Notes under the pieces: generated by a model
Database searches by the model: none
What the model was told of the DNA's origin: nothing
The model's input: only the letters and a program-made list of their open reading frames with translations
Position numbers and translations under genes: made by a program
In this document: one piece after another, positions 27,116-36,177 of the stretch
Numbering within the stretch: position 1 is the stretch's first letter
Layout: the number at the start of each line of letters is the position of its first letter
Origin: Clostridiaceae bacterium
Lineage (GTDB): Bacteria > Bacillota > Clostridia > Lachnospirales > Lachnospiraceae
Length of the DNA: 64,000 nucleotides
Assembly: GCA_910574345.1 (NCBI GenBank)
Contig: CAJSZV010000008.1
Location: forward strand, 1 to 64,000
Reading direction: 5' to 3'

Positions 27116-28018
27116 ATGAATGACACGATAAAATACAGCGTGATACATGGGGGGGGGGTAACACAACCTGACGTTCTTTATAATAGGTTTGATTTAAAGT
27201 ATGGAGATGATACTCAGGTGTTATGTTCATCAGCAGACATGCAATGGATGATTCCCCTTCATATAGATCATAGAACGGCATACCTTGGGTTATATCTTGT
27301 TGAGATTCCACAGTTTGTATTTGATGGTCTTATAAGGTTTGTTCTGAAGAGATACAAAAGAGTAGATAAGATCCGCTGTTTTTATAGTTTAAATAACTAT
27401 GAGGGACAGTTTTTACCATTTAACCATTATCGTGTAATATTGCCGAAGACAGAGGAAGAACTCTTTAGGAGAATGAATAAAAAAGGAAGATACAATCTGA
27501 CTAGAGAGAGACGGATGCTTGGCGAACTGGGGGAGGTTTTGTATCTTCATTATAGCGGTCCAGATATTCCGCCAGAGGCCATAAAACGATTTTTCGAGTT
27601 AAAGGAAAAAACCCACGGTTATAATCCGCATATGCGTAAGAACACATATGTGAAGGATGCTTGTATCAGTGATGTATATCTTGTGATGCTGGATAGGATG
27701 ATTATAGGAATTGCCCTTACATGCGAGCAGTGTGAGTGCGTCTATCTGGAGAATATCACTTACGATATGGACTATTCAAAGTATTCTGTTGGCTTTTCAT
27801 GCTATGAGTATTGTCTCAGCAAATTAATAGAAAAGCACAAGAAAGAGATTTTCCTTGGCGGCGGAGACCACGAATATAAGAAAAGATTTCATAGTATAGA
27901 AGAGACAGCATATTCAGGATCGGTTTATCGGAATCGATGGATAAAACTTAAATATGATAATTTGGTGCATTTTAAGGATGCTGTAAAGACAGCACTAAGT
28001 AAAATGGGATTGCGGTAG
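27116..28018 (+). CDS. GNAT/FemAB-like acyl- or aminoacyl-transferase containing an in-frame G10 tract
   Basis: 300 residues. The middle and C-terminal part (RMNKKGRYNLTRERRMLGEL, AIKRFFELKEKTHGYNP, MIIGIALTCEQCECVYLENI) matches the Acetyltransf_6 (CelD/BcsL-like GNAT) family, which acylates sugars or peptidoglycan precursors. Codons 11-14 are formed by ten consecutive G (27149-27158, H-G-G-G-V), in frame here, so the gene is ON. A change of one or two G would stop the protein after about 20 residues. Follows the flippase by 6 bp. Confidence 0.75.
   Translation: MNDTIKYSVIHGGGVTQPDVLYNRFDLKYGDDTQVLCSSADMQWMIPLHIDHRTAYLGLYLVEIPQFVFDGLIRFVLKRYKRVDKIRCFYSLNNYEGQFLPFNHYRVILPKTEEELFRRMNKKGRYNLTRERRMLGELGEVLYLHYSGPDIPPEAIKRFFELKEKTHGYNPHMRKNTYVKDACISDVYLVMLDRMIIGIALTCEQCECVYLENITYDMDYSKYSVGFSCYEYCLSKLIEKHKKEIFLGGGDHEYKKRFHSIEETAYSGSVYRNRWIKLKYDNLVHFKDAVKTALSKMGLR
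27149..27158 (+). repeat. Poly-G tract, 10 G, in frame
   Basis: Ten G in an AT-rich neighbourhood, near the 5' end of the GNAT gene. Tracts of this length are hypermutable by slipped-strand mispairing in known contingency loci. Confidence 0.95.
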
Positions 28019-28061
28019 GGGAATATAATAGTTTGACAAATAGTCATAGGGAGTGGATAGA

Positions 28062-28982
28062 ATGAAATTAGAAATGAATTTTGACAAAACCTTTTTTGAC
28101 GAAGAAATACGCTGTGAGTATATGGTTAGTCAAAAGCAGAAAAAAATTTGGGCGTGCGAACTTGATTTGGCAAATAAGCTGCTCTATGTATGTAACAAGT
28201 ATGATATAAGAATTATCGGGTATGCAGGCACAATGCTTGGTGCAATAAGACATAAGGGGTTTATACCATGGGATGATGATATGGATTTTTGCATGCTGCG
28301 AAACGATTTCTATAAACTTCTTGAAATTGCAGATAAAGAGTTTCAGAATCCCTATTTTTTTCAGACGGCCTTAAGTGATAGAAGATATTTTTGTGGTTAT
28401 GGGAGGTTAAGGAACAGTACTACAACAGCAATAATCGAAGGGCAGGATGAAAACTATAACAATGGCATCTATATTGATATATGGGTTATTGATGGATTAA
28501 TAGATGATGATAAACTTTTTAGGAATCAAATAAAGGATAGAGACTTTGCAAACCGCTTAGCAAAATTGTTTCTGCCATTAAGAAGCGGCAATTCTGTCTT
28601 ACGTAAAACGGTTAAAACAAGCTTGCGGATGATTCTGTCGTTGGTGACTAATTATGAGGATTCGGTAAAGAGATACTGGAATGTTCTGGAACGGTATAAC
28701 AAGACAGCAGACAAATTTACTCTTATGACACATCCTCTTGATGTGATTAAGAAGTACTGGATTGCCAGGGAGAATTTAGAAAAACTAATACTTGTACCTT
28801 TCGAAAATATTATGATTCCGGTTCCACAGAATTATGACCAGATACTTAGCACAATATATGGCGATTACATGAAATTTCCTCCCGTGTCGGAGCGGGGAAA
28901 ATGGCATGAAGGGCAGATCGTATTTGAACCTGATATTCCATATACTGAATATTACAGGAAAAAGAAATCTAATGAAAATTGA
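28062..28982 (+). CDS. LicD-family phosphotransferase
   Basis: About 306 residues. It has the LicD core: GYAGTMLGAIRHKGFIPWDD followed by DMDF, with the acidic DDD(M)D metal site, then FFQTALSDRRYFCGYGRLRN and GIYIDIWVIDG. LicD proteins transfer a phospho-alcohol (classically phosphocholine, from CDP-choline) onto a sugar. Here the donor is probably made by the four genes that follow. GGGAG 8 nt before ATG 28062 decides the start. Confidence 0.87.
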   Translation: MKLEMNFDKTFFDEEIRCEYMVSQKQKKIWACELDLANKLLYVCNKYDIRIIGYAGTMLGAIRHKGFIPWDDDMDFCMLRNDFYKLLEIADKEFQNPYFFQTALSDRRYFCGYGRLRNSTTTAIIEGQDENYNNGIYIDIWVIDGLIDDDKLFRNQIKDRDFANRLAKLFLPLRSGNSVLRKTVKTSLRMILSLVTNYEDSVKRYWNVLERYNKTADKFTLMTHPLDVIKKYWIARENLEKLILVPFENIMIPVPQNYDQILSTIYGDYMKFPPVSERGKWHEGQIVFEPDIPYTEYYRKKKSNEN

Positions 28983-28990
28983 GGATGGAA

Positions 28991-29791
28991 ATGAGAAATC
29001 AACAACATTTTGCTTTTAATATATGGGATTTTGAATCAGCAAAGGCTGTAATGGATGGTGCCGCTTTTCTGAAACAAGATGTCATTTTGCAGACCTCCGC
29101 CGGTATTTTCAGAAAGCTGCCGGCGAGGATATTTTCTGATTTTGTAAAAAAGTATTCAGAGTTTAGAGGAATTCAGGCATGGCTTAACCTTGATCACTGC
29201 CGGGAAAAGGAAATGCTTTTTTCAGCAGTGGATAACGGATGGGATATGATTATGGCTGACGGTTCATCTATGCCTTTGGATCAAAATATAGCTTTTGCGA
29301 ATGAAGTGACTGTTTATGCTCATTCCCATGGTGTACTGGTGGAGGCTGAAGTCGGTCAGGTGAGAGGGATTGAGGATGAGGTGATGGTACAGCAGGAGGG
29401 GATAGCATCAAGAGATGCTATAGAGAAGTTCCTTATATCTACAAATGTTGATTTCATTGCTGTGGCTTTTGGAAATGCACATGGAGATTATAAGGTTGCG
29501 CCTAATCTTCGCTATGATCTTGTGGAGTATACCACATCCATTATAGACAAGCCCTTTGTTGTCCATGGAGGAAGCGGATTATCGGATCAAGTATTGACGA
29601 GGCTGCTTGAAATGAAAGGCGTAAAAAAGCTGAATATCTCGACAGACCTTAAGAGAGCATACAAAAAGGGAATGGAAAAGTCGGTTCATAACTGGACCCA
29701 GCCCGTAAAGGTGTCAGAGATCATCCACGATGAGATCATGACTGTGGCGATATCGAAGATGAAGCTAATAACTTTCGGAGGAAGCGAGTAA
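28991..29791 (+). CDS. Class II (zinc) ketose-bisphosphate aldolase-like protein
   Basis: About 266 residues of a FbaA/GatY/KbaY-type barrel. Visible motifs: WLNLDHC (catalytic Asp and first Zn His), EAEVGQVRGIEDE, AFGNAHGDYK (second Zn His), FVVHGGSGLSD (third Zn His and phosphate loop) and LNISTDLKRAYKKGM. The full metal set is kept, so it should be active in cleaving or forming a ketose phosphate with dihydroxyacetone phosphate. Shorter than glycolytic FBA, closer to tagatose/other-ketose enzymes. Its place between LicD and an FGGY kinase suggests a dedicated biosynthetic role. GAGG 6 nt before ATG 28991. Confidence 0.85.
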   Translation: MRNQQHFAFNIWDFESAKAVMDGAAFLKQDVILQTSAGIFRKLPARIFSDFVKKYSEFRGIQAWLNLDHCREKEMLFSAVDNGWDMIMADGSSMPLDQNIAFANEVTVYAHSHGVLVEAEVGQVRGIEDEVMVQQEGIASRDAIEKFLISTNVDFIAVAFGNAHGDYKVAPNLRYDLVEYTTSIIDKPFVVHGGSGLSDQVLTRLLEMKGVKKLNISTDLKRAYKKGMEKSVHNWTQPVKVSEIIHDEIMTVAISKMKLITFGGSE

Positions 29792-31317
29792 TGAATGTAT
29801 TAGTGCTGAACATGGGAATGAAAAGTATACGGAGTATCATCTTCGATGAAAATGGAAAGAAATTGTCCAGCGCCTCCAGAACACTGACATCGGCAATCAA
29901 TGAAACAAGGGTTGAACAGTATCTGGATGAATGGTGGGAGAAGGCAATGGAGGTTATGAAAGTTTCTATTCAAGATGGGAAACTTAGGGACATTGATTAC
30001 ATAACCGCAACAACTTCGGCTTCTTGTCTTGCGTGTATAGATAGTGATGGAAATCCTCTTGGTAATGCGATCATGGTTTCTGACAAGAGAGCTATGGCTG
30101 AAGCTGACGAAATAAAGCATAGTGTATCCTATGAGGATTTAGAGAAAGACACAGGACTGGAAATGTCAGCCAGTTTGATGCTGCCAAAGATCCTCTGGGT
30201 TAAGAACCATGAACAGGATTTGTTTGAGAAAACAAGATATTTTTTAACACCCAATGATTATTTGATTTATCACTTATGCGGAAATGTGGTTACAGATGAA
30301 CTCAATGCATTAAAGTATCACTACTCTCTTAATAGAAATTCCTATCCGGTCGGGCTTCTTGACGAATTGGGAATTTCAAAAGATAAGCTTCCAGCTGTAA
30401 TGAAAACGGGTGATGTGGCAGGAACAATATTACCGGAGATTGCGAAAAAGATAGGATGCCAGAAGGAGGCAAAGATTGTGATAACCTCTTATGATGCCAT
30501 CTGTTCTTTTGTTGGCAGCGGGGTATCAAGTGAAGGAGAGGCAAGTGATGTTTCCGGTACTGTGACTGTCTTTCGAATGCTTAGCAGGAAGGATAAATTG
30601 TTGCCAAGTACCAGGGTATATACCACACCATTCAGACAAGGTGGTTTTAACATTATCGGCGGCTCCAACAATCTTGGAGGCGGACTAATCGAGTGGGTAA
30701 AGCAATGTTACTATGCGAAAGAAGAATATCCATACGAAGTTATGGAAAAGGAGGCAGCAGAATCGGATATCGGTGCAAGAGGCATCATTTTCTTACCATA
30801 TCTTCTCGGTGAGCGCGCTCCGATTTGGAATGACAATGCCAGAGGAACATTTTTCGGCCTTGAGAGAATGCATACAAGAAAGGATATGACTAGGGCAGTA
30901 TTTGAAGCGGCTGCATTTATAGACCGTACTATGATGGAGGCTATCGGAGAAACGTCTGCTCATGTGACCACAGTGAGACTGTCCGGCGGACTTGCCAGAG
31001 TCAATCTGATCTCTCAGATCAAAGCAGATGTGACCGGAAAAGAGGTGATTGTACTGTCTGAATTTGAGACAACTGCATCGGGGGCGGCTATGATGGTATT
31101 GAATGGGCAGGAGGGAACTACATTTACGGAGTTAGCAAAGAAATTCTCAAAAAGCCGTATGACAATCCATCCAGACATGGAAAACCGTGAGAAATATAAT
31201 GTGGTTTATAAGCTCTTTAAAGAAACATATCAACAGTTAGTACCGATGTTTGACAGAAGAATTGAACTGTTAGACACAATCCGAAATCCGAAAGAAACAC
31301 AGATAGAAAATTTATAA
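29791..31317 (+). CDS. FGGY-family carbohydrate kinase
   Basis: 508 residues of the xylulokinase/glycerokinase superfamily, overlapping the aldolase stop (TAATG). N-terminal actin-like domain with MGMKSIRSIIFDENG, YLDEWWEKAME, SDKRAMAEADEI; C-terminal domain with GGSNNLGGGLIEW and LGERAPIWNDNARG and the FGGY signature-like TTVRLSGGLARVNLISQIKA split over two blocks. Phosphorylates a sugar, polyol or ketose with ATP. The first glycine-rich strand is 'LVLNMGMKSIRSIIFD' rather than the usual LGIDxGTTS, so the substrate pocket is unlike textbook members. Confidence 0.85.
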   Translation: MNVLVLNMGMKSIRSIIFDENGKKLSSASRTLTSAINETRVEQYLDEWWEKAMEVMKVSIQDGKLRDIDYITATTSASCLACIDSDGNPLGNAIMVSDKRAMAEADEIKHSVSYEDLEKDTGLEMSASLMLPKILWVKNHEQDLFEKTRYFLTPNDYLIYHLCGNVVTDELNALKYHYSLNRNSYPVGLLDELGISKDKLPAVMKTGDVAGTILPEIAKKIGCQKEAKIVITSYDAICSFVGSGVSSEGEASDVSGTVTVFRMLSRKDKLLPSTRVYTTPFRQGGFNIIGGSNNLGGGLIEWVKQCYYAKEEYPYEVMEKEAAESDIGARGIIFLPYLLGERAPIWNDNARGTFFGLERMHTRKDMTRAVFEAAAFIDRTMMEAIGETSAHVTTVRLSGGLARVNLISQIKADVTGKEVIVLSEFETTASGAAMMVLNGQEGTTFTELAKKFSKSRMTIHPDMENREKYNVVYKLFKETYQQLVPMFDRRIELLDTIRNPKETQIENL

Positions 31318-31330
31318 CAGGGAGATAGCA

Positions 31331-32446
31331 ATGAAGGCCTATACGTTAACGATGACTACGAGAACATATTTTGGCAACAGATGTGTGGAAGAGGCAGTTA
31401 AGAAAGAGAAACAAACTTTAGGAGATAAGCCCCTCCTTATTACTACAGGCGGAGTCCTAAAACAGCTTGGATTTCTTGATGAAATGATCTGCTGGTTGGA
31501 TGCAGAAGTTATCTGTTATGACAAAGTAACTGCTGATCCTGATGTTATGGAAATAAGAGAAGCTGTAAAAATTGGAAAAGAATGTGGTGTTTCTTCTGTA
31601 ATCGGTTTTGGCGGCGGCAGTGCTATGGATGCTGCGAAAGCTGCAGCAGTCGGCATCGCTTCTGATATTGATATAGAAGATTATTTGCTTAAGAACATAA
31701 TCCCTCCAGAAGAAACACTGCCTATTATTGCGATTCCGACAACATCGGGAACTGGAGCAGAGCTAAGTAAAGGCGCTATTATTTCCAGTCGCGAAAAAAA
31801 AATCAAATCAGGTATTCGGGGAGAAAGAGTAACTCCCATTGTTGCGATTGTAGATCCGACATATACATTTTCACTTCCTATGAATATAACAATGGAAACA
31901 GGATTTGATGTGTTTACTCATGCGGCAGAGAGCTACTGTTCAGTAAATGCCAATCCATTTTCCGAGATGCTTTCTGAAAAGGCCATAAGAATAGTAGGTG
32001 AGGCTTTGCCCAGATTAAGTAAGGACTTAAAGGATACCCAAGCACGTGAAATGATGAGTTTTGCCAGCCACATCATGGGCTTCAATGTGAAAAACATAGG
32101 AAATTGTCTGCCTCACCGTCTTCAGTATCCAATCGGTATATCAACAGAAACAAGTCATGGGGCTGGGCTGGCTGCTTTGTATCCTGCATGGATGAAATAT
32201 GAGCAAAATGTAAACGAGGAACGCATAAACAGAATCTTGGATTGGCTTGGATGCAAAAAAGAAGATCATGCCGGTGAAAGGATAAAAAAATGGTTGGATA
32301 ATCTGAATCTTTCCAGAACCATGGCAGACCTTGGGAACACCCTGACTGCAGATGTCCTTGCAGGAAAAGTTACGGGAAATCTGAAAAATGACAAGCTGGC
32401 TGATGAAGAAGGGATCATTGTCAAATTGTATCAGGAGTCCATGTGA
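31331..32446 (+). CDS. Iron-containing (group III) alcohol dehydrogenase
   Basis: 371 residues. N-terminal NAD(P) half with FGGGSAMDAAKAAAVG and IPTTSGTGAELSKGAII. The C-terminal metal half keeps all ligands: ETGFDVFTHAAESY (Asp and His), NCLPHRLQYPIG (His) and TSHGAGLAALYPAW (His). It interconverts an aldehyde/ketone and an alcohol. It lies 13 bp after the kinase and 18 bp before a cytidylyltransferase, so it likely reduces an intermediate to an alcohol that is then phosphorylated/activated (inference). GGGAG 8 nt upstream. Confidence 0.87.
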   Translation: MKAYTLTMTTRTYFGNRCVEEAVKKEKQTLGDKPLLITTGGVLKQLGFLDEMICWLDAEVICYDKVTADPDVMEIREAVKIGKECGVSSVIGFGGGSAMDAAKAAAVGIASDIDIEDYLLKNIIPPEETLPIIAIPTTSGTGAELSKGAIISSREKKIKSGIRGERVTPIVAIVDPTYTFSLPMNITMETGFDVFTHAAESYCSVNANPFSEMLSEKAIRIVGEALPRLSKDLKDTQAREMMSFASHIMGFNVKNIGNCLPHRLQYPIGISTETSHGAGLAALYPAWMKYEQNVNEERINRILDWLGCKKEDHAGERIKKWLDNLNLSRTMADLGNTLTADVLAGKVTGNLKNDKLADEEGIIVKLYQESM

Positions 32447-32464
32447 TGGGAAGGGGGAAAAATC

Positions 32465-33187
32465 GTGCAAGCAATTATAATGGCGGCTGGAAAAGGAAGC
32501 AGATTGGGAAGTTTGACTGAAAATATTCCAAAGAGCCTGCTTGAAATCAAAGGAAAGAAATTATTGGATATCAATATCGCAATGCTTCACAAGTATGGTA
32601 TCTGGGACATTACAATAGTTACAGGATACCAGGATGAAAAGTTTATCCAAGTAACGGAAGATATTCCTGGAATAACCCTTGTTTACAATCCGTTCTATGA
32701 ATTTACCAATGTTATCGGATCTTATTACATGGGAATGAAGCAGCTGCATGAGGATTTTATTTATCTGCATGCTGACACCATATGCGAAATTGGTATTTTT
32801 GATGAATTATTAAGGTCTGATGGGGATATTGTGCTGCCCATTGATACAAAACCTTGTGACGACGAGGCAATGAAAGTACGGATTGAAAAGGGAAAAATTG
32901 TAGATATCACGAAGCAGATGCCTGTCGAAGATGCTGCCGGCGAGTTTATTGGTATTGCCAAGATTAAGAAAAGTGTGATCGATGATCTGAATGCAAGCAC
33001 CATAGGTGTTCTTAGGGATAAAATCTTCTCATCCTACTTTGAAGGCGCCCTCCAAAGGGTGTTTGACATGAAAAAGTATGATGTGCGGATGATTGAAACT
33101 AAAGGCAGATTCTGGGGTGAAGTGGATTTCCTGGAGGACTATGAAAGAGCCAAGAAAAATATCAGTGCAGAATTATTAGAATTATAA
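32465..33187 (+). CDS. LicC/PntC-like nucleotidyltransferase
   Basis: 240 residues. MQAIIMAAGKGSRLGSLTENIPKSL is the NTP-binding P-loop (G-x-G-x-R plus PKS), with YNPFYEFTNVIGSYY and HADTICE, then DDEAMKVRIEKGKIVDITK and EFIGIAKI. These are features of LicC-type cytidylyltransferases, which make CDP-choline or CDP-like phospho-alcohols for LicD. GTG start with a G-rich RBS. Together with LicD and the three enzymes between them it forms a self-contained donor-synthesis set; the activated group is unknown. Confidence 0.85.
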   Translation: MQAIIMAAGKGSRLGSLTENIPKSLLEIKGKKLLDINIAMLHKYGIWDITIVTGYQDEKFIQVTEDIPGITLVYNPFYEFTNVIGSYYMGMKQLHEDFIYLHADTICEIGIFDELLRSDGDIVLPIDTKPCDDEAMKVRIEKGKIVDITKQMPVEDAAGEFIGIAKIKKSVIDDLNASTIGVLRDKIFSSYFEGALQRVFDMKKYDVRMIETKGRFWGEVDFLEDYERAKKNISAELLEL

Positions 33188-33201
33188 AGGAAGAAGGCAA
33201 G

Positions 33202-34246
33202 ATGTTAGAGCAGGTCATTATCATACCATCATATCAACCATCGGAATCACTGATTTTATTTGCAAAGAATTTGACGGATAGTTTCAATAAAATCATAGTC
33301 GTAGATGACGGAAGTGGGTGGGAGTATAAAGATATTTTTCAGAAGATTGAAAATATTGCGGGAATAACAGTACTGCGGCATGCAATGAATCAGGGGAAGG
33401 GGAGAGCAATTAAAACAGCTTTTAATTATTGCCTGAACTGTAGTAACTTTTGTGATCGGGGGGGGGGTAATAACCGTAGACGGAGATGGTCAACATGTGA
33501 TAGAGGATATAAAAAATGTTGCTGTTGTCCTCTCCGATTCAGATGAAAATTCAATTGTCCTTGGAGTCAGGAAATTTGATAAGAAGCATGTTCCTTTTAG
33601 GAGCAGATTTGGAAATAATGTTTCAAAGGTCATTTACAGATATGCATGCGGAATTAATGTAACAGATACACAAACAGGACTGAGAGGGTTTCATTACAGT
33701 CAGATTCCGCTTATGCTTTCTGTTGAAGGAGAAAGGTATGAGTATGAGACGAATATGCTTATCTCATTCAAAGATCATGCATTTAAAATCATAGAAATAC
33801 CCATACAAACCATTTATGAGGAGGGGAATAAGTCGTCGCATTTTAATCCTATCACAGACTCTATAAAGATATATCGTGTGGTATTAAAGTATAGCGCTGC
33901 CTCTGTGTTGTCATTGCTGATTGATTATGGAATGTTTGTTATTCTTGTGTCATGGGGCATTTCTATAATAAAAGCGACATATATTGCAAGAGCATGTTCA
34001 TCAATAGCAAACTTTCTTATTAACAGAAGCGTTGTATTCAGGAATAAGGGAGATATCCGTTTTCAGTTTATTAAATACATACTGTTGGCAGCTGCATCGG
34101 CCACAGTTTCCGGAGTTGTTGTGAATTTGCTTTATTCTTATGTTGGTATCTATCCGGCAGCATGCAAAATAGTGGTAGATACTATGCTGTTCTTCTTGAA
34201 CTATTACATACAAAGAACATTTGTATTTACTAAGGAGGAAGAATAG
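33202..34246 (+). pseudogene. GT2-GtrA fusion glycosyltransferase, frame-shifted (phase OFF) at a G10 tract
   Basis: Residues 1-85 run from TTG/ATG 33202 as a DPM1-type GT2 (VIIIPSYQPSESL, IIVVDDGSGWE, NQGKGRAIKTAFNY). Ten G at 33458-33467 then throw the frame, giving a stop at 33546. The correct continuation is in the other frame to 34246: GVITVDGDGQHVIEDI (DxD-like motif), SRFGNNVSKVIYR and DTQTGLRGF, then a four-helix GtrA domain (LSLLIDYGMFVILV to FLNYYIQRTFVFT). With nine G the two halves join perfectly as CDRGGVITVDGDGQH. GT2 plus GtrA would charge and flip an undecaprenyl-phosphate sugar for the membrane protein encoded next. Confidence 0.85.
33458..33467 (+). repeat. Poly-G tract, 10 G, one too many
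   Basis: Located just before the DGDGQH motif of the GT2-GtrA gene. Frame analysis: 9 or 12 G restore the full protein; 10 gives a truncated product. Confidence 0.95.
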
Positions 34247-34247
34247 G

Positions 34248-36107
34248 GTGATATCGTTATTACTATTTGCAATTGCTATTGGATCAGTTTGTGTATTTGG
34301 GGCATTGGTATGTCAAAAGAAGTTTGGGTATATGTTTCCTATCGGAACGGCATTGGTAATTATTGTATTGCTGATCTTTGGATTTTTCAATCGGCTTCAT
34401 TTGGGAGTCTATGCTGTACTGATATATTCGATAACCCTTATGATAGTATCTATCTTGGTATTGATAAAGAATAAAAATATTGCCCGGCTTCGTCTGCTCT
34501 TCAATCCGGTCTGTTTCATCATGTGCACGGCAGGGGCCGGACTTGCATATCTTCACAATGCCAGGCTGTGCAGCGGCTTTGATGAATTTACCCATTGGGC
34601 AACGGTTGTAAAATCCATGACCATAATCCATGATTTTAGTGCTAACAGAGCGTCAGGATTATTGTATCAGAACTATCCTCCATCCATGTCTTTGTTCCAG
34701 TATTTCTTGGAAGTATTGGCAATTGATTTCCAGGGAATTGAGTTTAGCGAATGGAGATTGTTTTTTGCATATCAGATTTTACAATGGTCTTTTTTTTGCC
34801 CAATACTTGAACTTGCCATGGAGAAAAAAACAGGAAAAAAGGCCATAATTCCGGTACTGTGTTTGTCATTCATTGTGGTTCCGGCTTTTTTCTATGAGAA
34901 CTATCTGACCAGCATTTATATTGATCAGTTCATTGCGATACTTTATGCATGCTGTGCAGGTGACATTCTTTTGAATCCCAATAGAGATGTGACATTTTGG
35001 ATGAGAGTATCATTTGGAATGGTGGTAATCGGTCTTGCAAAAGCAACAGGCATCCTTTTTGCAGCCTCTATAGCAATTTTGAGTATAGTGGATACTCTTA
35101 GCTGTTTTAGAACGTTTGATGCTGATAAAAAGATCAGAGCGATTTGGGGATATTTACGAAAGCCGATTATTGCTATGATTCCAATCGGTGTATTTAAATT
35201 CCTATGGAACCGGGAATTAGTGATTGAACACTCAAATGTGTCGCTAAATTCTGTAGATGTTAGCAAGTTCCTTTTGGATGCCTTTCAGAGAGGAGAAAAT
35301 TATTCTAAAGAAGTTCTGAAAAAGTATGGAGACAAAATCTTTTCAAATGAGTTTGTTTTTGGAACTACAGGAATCAATTTGAGTTATTTCTCACTATTTA
35401 TAATTGCAGCGATTTTGCTTGCACTTTTTTTAAAGAAACTTAGGAACCCAAGAGGTGACTGGTGGGTTTTAATTGGGACATCTTTTGTATATATATTAGG
35501 GCTTGCGGCTACTTATGCAACAAGTTGGGATACAGAAGGATATGGAGCAACTCTCCCCTCTTTTGACAGATACTATTTTATCTCTCTTTGCGGGATATAT
35601 TTAATCGCTTTGATTTTATTTTTGTTTGTATCACAATGGGAGAGATATGCAATAGTTTTGGCGGTATCCTTAATTTGTATAACAGATCAAAATGAGTTAA
35701 TGGATTTCTTTTCACGTCAGTCTGTTATCGTATCGAGAGATTTCAGAAGAGCTGTAGATGACCTTGTTGTAAGAATTGATGAGATAATACCAGCAGGCAG
35801 AGTTCTTTTTGCCTGTGATCGGCTGCAGGATGGGTGGATGATTAACTTTGATTCCATGTATTTTAATGGGAAACGAGTGGCAAGTTATAATACATCTACT
35901 AATTTTGAAGAGTATATGGTGGATGGGACATTTTCTGAATCCTTTTACGATAATTATGATTATGTGGTCTTTTCGGGACTTTCTGATGGATTCAAGAGTA
36001 AGTACAAGACCTATGTGGAAGATGAGGATTTGAGAAGCTACTCATTATATGAGGTAGATAAAACATCCGGAAATATCAGCTTCATCATGGATTTCTCAAA
36101 AAAGTAA
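34248..36107 (+). CDS. Large polytopic membrane protein, GT-C-like (paralogue A)
   Basis: About 619 residues with 12 or more membrane segments and a soluble C-terminal domain of about 110 residues (DDLVVRIDEIIPAGRVLFACD to the end). The first large loop reads CSGFDEFTHWATVVKSM then QNYPPSMSLFQYF; the acidic DE pair in this position is typical of GT-C membrane glycosyltransferases using polyprenyl-phosphate sugars. It directly follows the GT2-GtrA gene (AGGAGG 9 nt before GTG 34248, overlapping region), so I infer it is the GtrC-like transferase of that module. A paralogue follows at 36178. Family assignment is by pattern only. Confidence 0.65.
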   Translation: MISLLLFAIAIGSVCVFGALVCQKKFGYMFPIGTALVIIVLLIFGFFNRLHLGVYAVLIYSITLMIVSILVLIKNKNIARLRLLFNPVCFIMCTAGAGLAYLHNARLCSGFDEFTHWATVVKSMTIIHDFSANRASGLLYQNYPPSMSLFQYFLEVLAIDFQGIEFSEWRLFFAYQILQWSFFCPILELAMEKKTGKKAIIPVLCLSFIVVPAFFYENYLTSIYIDQFIAILYACCAGDILLNPNRDVTFWMRVSFGMVVIGLAKATGILFAASIAILSIVDTLSCFRTFDADKKIRAIWGYLRKPIIAMIPIGVFKFLWNRELVIEHSNVSLNSVDVSKFLLDAFQRGENYSKEVLKKYGDKIFSNEFVFGTTGINLSYFSLFIIAAILLALFLKKLRNPRGDWWVLIGTSFVYILGLAATYATSWDTEGYGATLPSFDRYYFISLCGIYLIALILFLFVSQWERYAIVLAVSLICITDQNELMDFFSRQSVIVSRDFRRAVDDLVVRIDEIIPAGRVLFACDRLQDGWMINFDSMYFNGKRVASYNTSTNFEEYMVDGTFSESFYDNYDYVVFSGLSDGFKSKYKTYVEDEDLRSYSLYEVDKTSGNISFIMDFSKK

Positions 36108-36177
36108 AAATATACAATATAAAAAGCCGTAAATAATTTGTATTGCAATGATAATGGAAAGAATGAGGGCGTAAAAA

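Noticed and set aside
28033-28063. TTGACA-19-TAGAAT before licD-like gene as a promoter
   Set aside because: Spacer too long and the start point would fall inside the coding sequence; genes here are closely packed and probably co-transcribed.
28979-33187. Phosphonate (2-aminoethylphosphonate-type) pathway for the Fe-dehydrogenase and LicC-like genes
   Set aside because: No PEP mutase or phosphonopyruvate decarboxylase in the window, and the aldolase and FGGY kinase do not fit.
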